A stretch of DNA of 22,394 nucleotides, taken from positions 1 through 22,394 of the forward strand of contig JBCDGZ010000126.1 in NCBI GenBank assembly GCA_038750655.1. Direction: 5' to 3'. This DNA comes from JBCDGZ01 sp038750655. Its GTDB lineage: Bacteria; Bacteroidota; Bacteroidia; Chitinophagales; Saprospiraceae. The notes beneath the pieces were generated by a model that did no database searches, had not been told where the DNA came from, and saw only the letters and a program-made list of their open reading frames with translations. Position numbers and translations under genes: made by a program. Positions 15,769 through 21,911 of the stretch are shown here, piece by piece (the stretch's first letter is position 1; each line of letters opens with the position of its first letter).

Positions 15769-15971
15769 TTGCTCAAATTTTTCTCAGCGTATTGGGTTTG
15801 TACCTGTTGATGGGGTTCCTCTTTGCCCTTTGGTTTGTCAATCGAGGGGCGAGCCGTTTGGATGAAAATGCCGCATCGGCCAATTGGAAGCTGAAGGCCC
15901 TGTGGCTGCCGGGAGCTATGGCGCTGTGGCCGATTTTATTCAACAAATTACGCAAAAAGAAATCATCATGA
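15765..15971 (+). CDS. Small membrane protein of the Rieske operon
   Basis: 68 residues with one clear transmembrane segment (about 4-27, LSVLGLYLLMGFLFALWFVN), a short loop with RGASRLDENAAS, a second weaker hydrophobic stretch (about 46-59, LWLPGAMALWPILF) and a basic tail NKLRKKKSS. That is the shape of small accessory subunits in membrane redox complexes. I do not recognise the family. Its stop overlaps the next gene's ATG by 4 bases (ATGA at 15968-15971), so translation is coupled and the products are probably made in fixed ratio. It probably sits with the haem b/Rieske membrane protein two genes downstream (inference). Confidence 0.75.
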   Translation: MIAQIFLSVLGLYLLMGFLFALWFVNRGASRLDENAASANWKLKALWLPGAMALWPILFNKLRKKKSS

Positions 15972-16387
15972 CGCCTACGCTAAGAACATGGCATCGCTTG
16001 ATATGGCCGCTGTTGGCTGTCATCCTAATCACCCTGGGCTTCTTTGCGCTACAGGTCTTTCCGGGGACTTCCTACATCCCCCAACCCGTTAGTCTGATCG
16101 GTGGGAGCAATGGAATAACCGCTCAACTGCAAGCTGCCTCTGGGGCTACTCCCGCCACCGTCGAACTCCATCTGACCGCCCCGCTGAATGCCGCAACCAC
16201 CTTGGTCTATTTGGCCTCCAAGCCAACGGACCAACCCGCCAATGCCCAACTGCTGGGCCGCATCGAAGGGCGAGGAACCCATCGTTTTCCCCTCAATCCA
16301 CAGACGGCTGCTTTCAAAGAGAAACACCTGTTCGGCTTCGACCCTATTTACAAGCAGCCCATTTTTCAAATCCAACTAGACCAATAA
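15968..16387 (+). CDS. Single-pass membrane protein with periplasmic domain
   Basis: 139 residues from ATG 15968, which overlaps the preceding stop. An earlier in-frame start at 15884 lies wholly inside the previous gene and is rejected. One membrane segment (about 9-29, LIWPLLAVILITLGFFALQV) is followed by a periplasmic domain of about 105 residues, rich in strands and Pro/Ala (GATPATVELHLTAPLNAATT, LLGRIEGRGTHRFPLN). No cysteine or clear cofactor motif is present, so it is unlikely to be an electron carrier and may be structural. Two bases separate its stop from the next gene. The family is not recognised. Confidence 0.75.
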   Translation: MTPTLRTWHRLIWPLLAVILITLGFFALQVFPGTSYIPQPVSLIGGSNGITAQLQAASGATPATVELHLTAPLNAATTLVYLASKPTDQPANAQLLGRIEGRGTHRFPLNPQTAAFKEKHLFGFDPIYKQPIFQIQLDQ

Positions 16388-16389
16388 CT

Positions 16390-17424
16390 ATGAGTGTTGA
16401 ATACAAACCGGTACTTTGGAGTGCCCGAAAAAAGCGTTACGACTGGATCATGGGCGGCCTGATGCTCTTGTTTTTGATCCTGTTTGTGGCTTTCCAACTG
16501 GTCTTTTTTTCGCAAATCTCCGCAGAGACGCTGATCATTCGGGCCACCGGCCTGCTGGCCCTGCTGATGATCCACGTTATTCTGGTCATTGGGCCTTTGT
16601 GTCGATTGGATCATCGCTTTTTGCCCCTGCTTTACAATCGGCGTCATCTGGGCGTAGCCACCTTTTTCATCGCCCTGATTCACGGCATTTTCAACATCAT
16701 CATGTTCCATACCGCTGGGGATACCAATGCCCTGCTTTCCATTTTTGTAGCCAATGAGCACTACAACAGCATCGGCAATTTTCCCTTTCAAGTGCTGGGC
16801 TTCTTCGCCTTGCTGATCTTTTTTGTCATGGCGGCTACCAGCCACGACTTTTGGCTTAAAAACCTCAGTCCCCGGGTTTGGAAAGGCTTGCATATGAGTG
16901 TCTATGTTGCCTACGCTCTCATCATCGCCCATGTCTTGCTGGGTACCTTTCAGCGCGAGGGCAGCCTTCTGATGTTGGGCGGATTGCTGTTCGGGGTACT
17001 GCTAGTGGCGGGGCTGCATATGCTTAGCGCCTCTCGTAGCCATTTGCCCAATGTGCTGGGTAATCTGGGCGCGCCCGATGGCTTTCATAAGGTTTGTGCA
17101 GTTGATGAAATTGAAGAGAACCGGGCCAAAGTGGTTTTACTGGAAGGGCAAAATATCGCTATTTTTCGCTACGAAAATAAATGCTCTGCTGTACACAACC
17201 TGTGCAAGCACCAGAATGGACCTTTGGGGGAGGGGAAAATTGTGGATGGCTGTATCACCTGCCCCTGGCACGGCTACCAATACGAGCCCCACAACGGCTG
17301 CTCTCCACCGCCTTTCAACGAAAAAGTGCAGACTTATGATGTGAAAATTGTCGACGGCCAGGTCTATGTTAATCCTAGCCCTTATGCGGAAGGCAGCGAG
17401 CGGCCTCCGGCCCTAATTTCCTGA
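16390..17424 (+). CDS. Ferric-reductase/MsrQ-like haem b membrane domain fused to a Rieske domain
   Basis: 344 residues. Six transmembrane segments (about 20-40, 50-70, 87-107, 131-150, 166-187, 193-211) form a ferric-reductase-like domain. Its candidate haem ligands are His62, His86 (RRHLGVATFFIALIH), His98, His168 (WKGLHMSVYVAYALIIAH) and His181, the pattern of the MsrQ/YedZ family. Residues about 225-330 are a Rieske [2Fe-2S] domain with Cys272-Lys-His274 and Cys291-x2-His294 (CPWHGYQYE). Positive charges (RKKR at 13-16, the RR-containing loop 71-86 and the loop 151-165) place the N-terminus and, after six passes, the Rieske domain in the cytoplasm. The protein could therefore pass electrons between the soluble Rieske enzymes and the membrane quinone or a periplasmic partner (inference). 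It lies centrally in the operon. Confidence 0.88.
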   Translation: MSVEYKPVLWSARKKRYDWIMGGLMLLFLILFVAFQLVFFSQISAETLIIRATGLLALLMIHVILVIGPLCRLDHRFLPLLYNRRHLGVATFFIALIHGIFNIIMFHTAGDTNALLSIFVANEHYNSIGNFPFQVLGFFALLIFFVMAATSHDFWLKNLSPRVWKGLHMSVYVAYALIIAHVLLGTFQREGSLLMLGGLLFGVLLVAGLHMLSASRSHLPNVLGNLGAPDGFHKVCAVDEIEENRAKVVLLEGQNIAIFRYENKCSAVHNLCKHQNGPLGEGKIVDGCITCPWHGYQYEPHNGCSPPPFNEKVQTYDVKIVDGQVYVNPSPYAEGSERPPALIS

Positions 17425-17442
17425 TTGCAAAACCCATCAATC

Positions 17443-18282
17443 ATGACTTCATCCAAGGATAATTTCTTCATCGGCTGGTCCGATCAGACGCCCGAAGGCT
17501 CGGCGCAGGCCAGTCGCCGCTTTGTCTATTGGTTGCTGCCAGCCATTGTACTAGTGCTTTTCCTCTTCGTCAGCGGGCAGCAGGTCTTTACGAACTCTTT
17601 TTATGATTTTGGAAATAGTACCCCCCTCAGCGGTGTCTTGTACAAATCGCCCGTCCCCATCCTGCGCATCATTCTAGGGCCGGACCAAACCGGGCAAGCC
17701 ATCACCCAGGACATTCTGCTGATCGGCGCTGGCAAGTTCGGCGCAGAGCCTACCATCGCTGCGATGGAGGCCGAGCAAGGCCAAAACCTGGAAGGCCAAC
17801 CCATTCAGCTGGAGGGCGTCGTTAGCTACTATGATGGTAAAGTCTCGCTGGAATTACTGGGCGGGCCGTCGGCCTTTAAGGGCAAGGCCCGCCTACAGCC
17901 GATGGATGCTGGTCAGGCCGCTTTTCGGCCCTTGGGCGATAGAACTTTGAAGGGGGAGATTGTAGACTCCAAATGCTTTTTTGGCCTGATGAAACCTGGA
18001 GAGGGCAAGACCCATCGCTCCTGCGCAGTGCGCTGCCTCTCCGGAGGCATTCCGCCGGTCTTCGCCGCCAATACCGCCGAGGACCGCTACTACATTCTGC
18101 GCGGCCCCTCCGGCGAGTCCATTAACCAAGAGCTGCTGCCCTACGTTGCCGATTATCTGCAAATCGAAGGGCGGGCGGAACGCCGGGGCGATTGGAACAT
18201 CCTGTACCTCGATCCAGTGGCGGGCATTTGTACGCTGGGTCCCAAGTGGGTATTTGGAGGGATGCCGATGTGTGGGGAGTGA
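17443..18282 (+). CDS. Membrane-anchored periplasmic protein with Cys/His motif
   Basis: 279 residues from ATG 17443; an in-frame TTG at 17425 directly after the previous stop is a weaker choice. A cytoplasmic N-terminus (RR before the membrane segment at about 28-48) leads to a large periplasmic domain. Near its C-terminus is GEIVDSKCFFGLMKPGEGK followed by THRSCAVRCLSGG, giving Cys178, His191, Cys194 and Cys198; Cys263 and Cys277 lie further on. The spacing suggests metal, haem-related or disulfide chemistry, but I cannot name the cofactor. It is the last gene of the operon, 7 bases from the convergent pullulanase, and a likely periplasmic partner of the haem b/Rieske membrane protein (inference). 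Confidence 0.8.
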   Translation: MTSSKDNFFIGWSDQTPEGSAQASRRFVYWLLPAIVLVLFLFVSGQQVFTNSFYDFGNSTPLSGVLYKSPVPILRIILGPDQTGQAITQDILLIGAGKFGAEPTIAAMEAEQGQNLEGQPIQLEGVVSYYDGKVSLELLGGPSAFKGKARLQPMDAGQAAFRPLGDRTLKGEIVDSKCFFGLMKPGEGKTHRSCAVRCLSGGIPPVFAANTAEDRYYILRGPSGESINQELLPYVADYLQIEGRAERRGDWNILYLDPVAGICTLGPKWVFGGMPMCGE

Positions 18283-18289
18283 TGGCGTA

Positions 18290-20968
18290 TTATTGCTCCT
18301 TCACCCAAATCCGCAAAGAAGTGGCTTCCATTTCAACCGCTACTTTTTGGCCTCCCTGCAAAGTTATTAGTGCCTTCTGGTCTTGCACCCCATTCTGATG
18401 ATCAACCGCCTCGGTGTTGGCAATCAATTTCCAACTGCCTGAAGGCAACTCAATTTCCTCAAACCTAAACGCCTCTGCTCCGGCGTTGAGCAACACCAGC
18501 ACTTGACCATCGACGATGTACCCTAGCTTGCTCTCCTCCGGCGGCGTAATCCAGGCGTAGTAGTCGTCGGCTACCGCCTCCGCCTGCCGAAAGACCTGGC
18601 CGTATTCCGATAAGCGAAAAGCATTCATCCCCCGCCAAAAAGCGTACATATTAGCGTAGTCATTCTGGTTGATCCCCTCCGGCCGCTGCCCCACCGTTTC
18701 CCAGCGAAACTGGTTGGCACTCCGATGATTGTACGTGTCGCGATAGCCATGCATATAAACCTTGTAGCCCGAAGGCATGGTCTTGACCTCTTCTCGCAGC
18801 GGCGCTGATGCCTTGCTGCGCATAATCTCCGAACCGCCGTGGATGACGATGGGGCCAAGGGTGGTGTACAGCAAAGTCAATGCAATCTTGTACTCCTCTT
18901 GGTCAACCGTCATGCGGCCATCAAAGCCAGGGCCGCCAAACTGATCCGCCAGGGCAAAGTTATCGTGGATGTCCAGATAGCTGATGCCGCTCAGCGGCGT
19001 TTGATCATCCGGGAAACGATTGGCCAGGCCCTTCATAACATTGCTGCGCTCTGCGAAGTAGCCGCCCGGCCAGCCCCGGTCTTTTTGGTAATCCTTGAGT
19101 TCAAAGACGGGTCCTTTGAAGGCATTGCGAGAGTCATCCTGGAAGAAGGTGATGGGCGAATCTTCCTTGTACCAATCCCAATCCGGGTTGCTCTCGAAGT
19201 TGGGATCGTTGGAGCCGATCCAGGCTTCTCCGTAGACGATTTTATCTTCCCCGATGGCTGCTTTCAGCGCGATGAGCGTCTGCTGATCAATCTGTCCGGC
19301 CAGATCGATGCGAAAGCCATCGATACCAAATTCATCAATATAGTGCTGACACTGATCAATGAGCCAGCGCTGGGTCATAGGGCGGTTTTCGGTTTTGACC
19401 TCATTGCCGTAGGCCCCAATGTGTTCGAAGTCTTTGGTGCGGTAGTAGTACTGCTTGTCGAGGGCATTGAAGTGGAAAAACCAGAAATTGCCGTCCATAT
19501 TTTCGGCCGTATGATTGGGAACGATGTCGATAATCACGGCGATGCCCTGGTCGTGGAAGGCCTGTACGAGGTCGCGGAATTCGTCGCGTTCAGCGCCGGG
19601 GGCGGCCCCCTTGCTGCGGTACCTCGACTCGATGGCGAAGGCGTGGGAGGTGCGGTAGCCCCACTGGTAATTCTCCTCACTCACCCCTTGGCTGATCATG
19701 TAGGGATCATCTTTAAAGGCCGCTTTCCACTCCTCGGTCGGGTAGTGCACATACTCTTGTACCGGCATCAGATGGACCACATTGATGCCGAGGTCAAGTA
19801 GGTAATCAAAGCCGATTTTTTCGCCCCTTTTATTTTTCAATCCTCTGGTCGTCATGGCCTTGAAGGTCCCCTTATACTGCTCCTCGACGGGCAATAAATC
19901 GGTGAAATCCTGTATATGGACTTCATAGGCGATGACGTCTTCCATTTTGGGAATCCCCTTTTCCAGTGGCGTAGCCGGTGTCGTTTTGCGCCAAATTCGG
20001 CTCTTGCCCCAAGTATCATCGCTGACGCGCGCATAGGGATCAGAAATGTGTACGGGGTTGGTTTCGTAAAAATGATTGCCGGGTTCATCGCTGCCGTGAA
20101 CGGTAAAATCGTAGTAAATACCGTGTAGGTCTTCGGGGATCATCATTTCCCAGATGCCATTTTCATCTTCTACCAGGGGTTCTTCTCGATAGGCGGTGGT
20201 ATCATTTTTTTCCTTGTAGAGATAGAGGCGAACTTTTTCTGCTCGTGGAGCGAAGATGCGGACGCTGGTCTGCCGGCCTTCTACGTTGGCCCCCAGTTCT
20301 TTTGTTGAGTAAGTCTCCCTGAACCAGCCATCGAAGGAGCAATGCGTCTTGAGGCCCAGCGATGGAATTTCGAGGAAGTAGACCCGTTTTTTATCCAGCG
20401 GGAAGGCCGGGGCGAGTAGGGTAGAGGTAGCATCGTTGGGCAGTACGCCGGTGATGGGAATCTCGAAGCCCTTGGCATTGGTGAGGACATAGTCGCGGGG
20501 ACGGAGCGGTCGGTTGGTGGTAATCTCTGCCCAGATCAGGTGGTCGCTTCTCAGCTCTGCCCGCAGGCTGGGGAGGAGTACATCTTTGAGAAAGACCAGG
20601 TTGCCGCCGTTTTCGTTGGGGGCGTTGGCGGGCGGGGAGAGCCATTCGCCCTCATCGATGCGGTATTTGAACTCGGCGTGTGGCGCGAGGATGCTAAAGT
20701 CGGGGTTGTCTATCGTCAGGAGCCATTGCTGCCCGGTTTTTTTGAGCAACCACTCGGGGGCGTCCATATTTTGGTCCCAGTTTCGAAAGGAGCCGGTGAC
20801 CGCGACGCGCTGCGGTGTGCGTTGGTAGTTGGCCTCATCGAAGATAAAAGTGACTTTGTCTCCGAAGCGGGCGTAGCCCTGGCGGACTTGATCCCCCGTA
20901 AAAGATTGGGCGACCATGCAGGTGGAGGTAAAGGATAGCAATAGGAGGAGTACAGTCGTTCGCAGCAT
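18290..20968 (-). CDS. Secreted GH13 enzyme of type I pullulanase kind
   Basis: 892 residues from ATG 20968. An in-frame ATG at 21028 would add 20 residues before the signal peptide (MLRTTVLLLLLSFTSTCMVAQ) and is rejected. N-terminal strand domains include an isoamylase-N/CBM48-like part (VAVTGSFRNWDQN near residue 60). The GH13 barrel shows the nucleophile Asp555 in GFRIDLAG, the acid/base Glu581 in VYGEAWIG and the third acid Asp669 in DIHDN, with QWGYRTSHAF in place of the YNWGY signature of type I pullulanases. It cleaves alpha-1,6 branch links of pullulan, glycogen or starch (family knowledge). Its stop is 7 bases from the end of the convergent redox operon, with no terminator between. 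No SusC/D pair is nearby. Confidence 0.88.
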   Translation of the reverse strand: MLRTTVLLLLLSFTSTCMVAQSFTGDQVRQGYARFGDKVTFIFDEANYQRTPQRVAVTGSFRNWDQNMDAPEWLLKKTGQQWLLTIDNPDFSILAPHAEFKYRIDEGEWLSPPANAPNENGGNLVFLKDVLLPSLRAELRSDHLIWAEITTNRPLRPRDYVLTNAKGFEIPITGVLPNDATSTLLAPAFPLDKKRVYFLEIPSLGLKTHCSFDGWFRETYSTKELGANVEGRQTSVRIFAPRAEKVRLYLYKEKNDTTAYREEPLVEDENGIWEMMIPEDLHGIYYDFTVHGSDEPGNHFYETNPVHISDPYARVSDDTWGKSRIWRKTTPATPLEKGIPKMEDVIAYEVHIQDFTDLLPVEEQYKGTFKAMTTRGLKNKRGEKIGFDYLLDLGINVVHLMPVQEYVHYPTEEWKAAFKDDPYMISQGVSEENYQWGYRTSHAFAIESRYRSKGAAPGAERDEFRDLVQAFHDQGIAVIIDIVPNHTAENMDGNFWFFHFNALDKQYYYRTKDFEHIGAYGNEVKTENRPMTQRWLIDQCQHYIDEFGIDGFRIDLAGQIDQQTLIALKAAIGEDKIVYGEAWIGSNDPNFESNPDWDWYKEDSPITFFQDDSRNAFKGPVFELKDYQKDRGWPGGYFAERSNVMKGLANRFPDDQTPLSGISYLDIHDNFALADQFGGPGFDGRMTVDQEEYKIALTLLYTTLGPIVIHGGSEIMRSKASAPLREEVKTMPSGYKVYMHGYRDTYNHRSANQFRWETVGQRPEGINQNDYANMYAFWRGMNAFRLSEYGQVFRQAEAVADDYYAWITPPEESKLGYIVDGQVLVLLNAGAEAFRFEEIELPSGSWKLIANTEAVDHQNGVQDQKALITLQGGQKVAVEMEATSLRIWVKEQ

Positions 20969-21149
20969 AGGATACGCTTTAGTATTGTGATTGTGAGGCA
21001 AGATATTAATTGAGCTGTTCAAAGCCAAGGATGCATTGACTTTAGTTGATTACACCATATGTAGGGTTCGTTACGCCATACTGCCTCCCCGTTACAGGGC
21101 AGTTGACTGGCTAACCTCGAAGGCTTAACTTAATTATCCGGTTAGTATC

Positions 21150-21184
21150 GCCGTGGCCTTTGGAGGAGCTACTGTGTACACACA
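21150..21184 (-). repeat. 35-bp palindrome-centred repeat, copy A
   Basis: Read on the minus strand, this copy is TGTGTGTACACAGTAGC, ten variable bases, then GCCACGGC. By hand alignment it matches copy B at 26 of 35 positions. The core TGTGTACACA (21173-21182) is a perfect palindrome. Confidence 0.6.
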
Positions 21185-21211
21185 ACGCAAAATGGCTGGC
21201 AAAAAGTAAAT

Positions 21212-21233
21212 AGAGAACCGAATTCGGTTCTCT
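21212..21233. repeat. 22-bp perfect palindrome
   Basis: AGAGAACCGAA (21212-21222) is followed at once by its exact reverse complement TTCGGTTCTCT (21223-21233). As RNA it could fold with a tight loop, and as DNA it suits a dimeric binding protein. No U-run follows on either strand. Confidence 0.6.
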
Positions 21234-21270
21234 CTGAGGCTGAAAGTGGAGCAAATAATATGGCTATTAA

Positions 21271-21301
21271 ATTTTGACTGACCGAAGGTCAGCGTCAAAA
21301 T
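21271..21301. repeat. Two-part hairpin (8 + 5 bp)
   Basis: ATTTTGAC (21271-21278) pairs with GTCAAAAT (21294-21301). Inside it TGACC (21279-21283) pairs with GGTCA (21287-21291) around a GAA loop, leaving a two-base GC bulge. The nested pairing makes it a likely RNA hairpin, possibly a terminator for the plus-strand leader. Confidence 0.5.
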
Positions 21302-21359
21302 ATGCACGGTAGAGGGACGTTAGAGGGAAAACGAACCATTGGCGAGGGGCCCAAAAAAA

Positions 21360-21394
21360 TGTGTATACACGGTAGCTCTCGCAGAGGACACTCA
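21360..21394 (+). repeat. 35-bp palindrome-centred repeat, copy C
   Basis: TGTGTATACACGGTAGC, ten variable bases, then GACACTCA. It matches copy B at 24 of 35 positions by hand alignment. The core GTGTATACAC (21361-21370) is palindromic. Confidence 0.55.
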
Positions 21395-21497
21395 CAGTAC
21401 TATAAAAGTGGGATTTTAGTAAGAAAAATCGCCGTGTCCCCTAGCCGGGAGACATTGCTCGGACTAAAAAAGAGCTGCTTTTTATACGAAAAGGAAA

Positions 21498-21532
21498 TGT
21501 GTGTACACAATAGCCCTTGGAGGAGACACGGC
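21498..21532 (+). repeat. 35-bp palindrome-centred repeat, copy B
   Basis: TGTGTGTACACAATAGC, ten variable bases, then GACACGGC. The palindromic core TGTGTACACA is at 21500-21509. It is the copy nearest the small-peptide gene, about 107 bases upstream of that ATG. Confidence 0.6.
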
Positions 21533-21547
21533 TTGGACTTGAATTTA

Positions 21548-21564
21548 GCCCTGTTCGTCAGGGC
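21548..21564. promoter_or_regulatory. Short G+C-rich hairpin in the leader of the small-peptide gene
   Basis: GCCCTG (21548-21553) and CAGGGC (21559-21564) form a perfect 6-bp stem with a TTCGT loop. It lies 75 bases before the small-peptide ATG, so it may sit in its leader RNA or just upstream of its promoter. Confidence 0.35.
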
Positions 21565-21638
21565 GGTGTCTTTCGCAGAATACACTGAATATTTCATTTA
21601 GCGTCAAGGAGATTTATATCATTTAAAAATAATAAACT

Positions 21639-21752
21639 ATGAAAAAGAGTCTGAAAAAAATCCAAACAGGTGCCAAGACAAAGAAGATTGCACTAGCTGG
21701 TCAGCGTCAGGTGAAAGGCGGAGTTGTGATCGATATAGTCGGGGGCAGCTAG
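21639..21752 (+). CDS. Small double-glycine leader peptide (bacteriocin/RiPP precursor-like)
   Basis: A 37-residue basic peptide beginning MKKSLKKIQTGAKTKK. The part KIALAGQRQVKGG (residues 16-28) looks like the C-terminal end of a GG-type leader, as in Bacteroidota natural-product precursors exported and cleaved by peptidase-containing ABC transporters. Cleavage after Gly28 would release the nine-residue core VVIDIVGGS. It has no Cys, and Ser37 is the only hydroxyl residue in the core, so a lanthipeptide ring is not expected. The leader before the ATG (taaaaataataaact) is A-rich, as usual in this phylum. A strong intrinsic terminator follows, so it is its own transcript. No maturation or export gene is in view. 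A chance frame is possible, but the terminator and GG motif argue for a real gene. Confidence 0.65.
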   Translation: MKKSLKKIQTGAKTKKIALAGQRQVKGGVVIDIVGGS

Positions 21753-21776
21753 TAGGTTAGTCTTTTAGAATAAGAT

Positions 21777-21825
21777 AGGCAACATCGGGAATAGTGCTAT
21801 TGTGGACCTCCCGAGGTTGCCTTTT
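21777..21825 (+). terminator. Intrinsic terminator after the small-peptide gene
   Basis: AGGCAACATCGGG (21777-21789) pairs with CCCGAGGTTGCCT (21810-21822) with one mismatch, and TTTT follows directly (21822-21825). Inside the loop AATAG-TG-CTATT can form a second small stem. It begins 25 bases after the peptide stop and separates it from the downstream lipase-like gene. Confidence 0.82.
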
Positions 21826-21911
21826 CTGATTTAGGAGCCATTGGTACTGTTACGAAAAAGTAGATGGTGCACTCTAATAGGTGTATTGATTGACTTTTAA
21901 AAAATGGCTTT

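Larger units (their letters stand above)
20969..21638. other. 670-bp non-coding region rich in palindromes
   Basis: No gene is supported here. A 99-codon frame at 21302-21601 has atypical composition and contains two copies of the repeat, so it is not credited. The stretch holds three copies of a 35-bp repeat, a 22-bp perfect palindrome, a two-part hairpin at 21271-21301, a GCCCTG-TTCGT-CAGGGC hairpin at 21548-21564 and a weaker ACTGCC/GGCAGT pair near 21090-21115. It lies between the divergent pullulanase and the small-peptide gene and presumably contains both promoters. Confidence 0.65.

Noticed and set aside
18283..18289. Terminator between the convergent redox operon and pullulanase
   Set aside because: Only 7 bases separate the stops and no hairpin with a T-run is visible there.
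18839..19801. 320-codon frame antisense to the pullulanase gene
   Set aside because: The opposite strand encodes a complete GH13 enzyme with all catalytic motifs; this frame shows no motif and is a reflection of its codon use.
20969..21028. Upstream ATG adding 20 residues to the pullulanase
   Set aside because: It would bury the signal peptide behind a polar stretch; the ATG at 20968 gives a standard secretory N-terminus.
21302..21601. 99-codon plus-strand frame in the palindrome-rich region
   Set aside because: It contains two of the 35-bp repeats (giving a false internal repeat KKMCIHGSS / KEMCVHNSP), has no domain or signal peptide and odd composition; I take it as non-coding.
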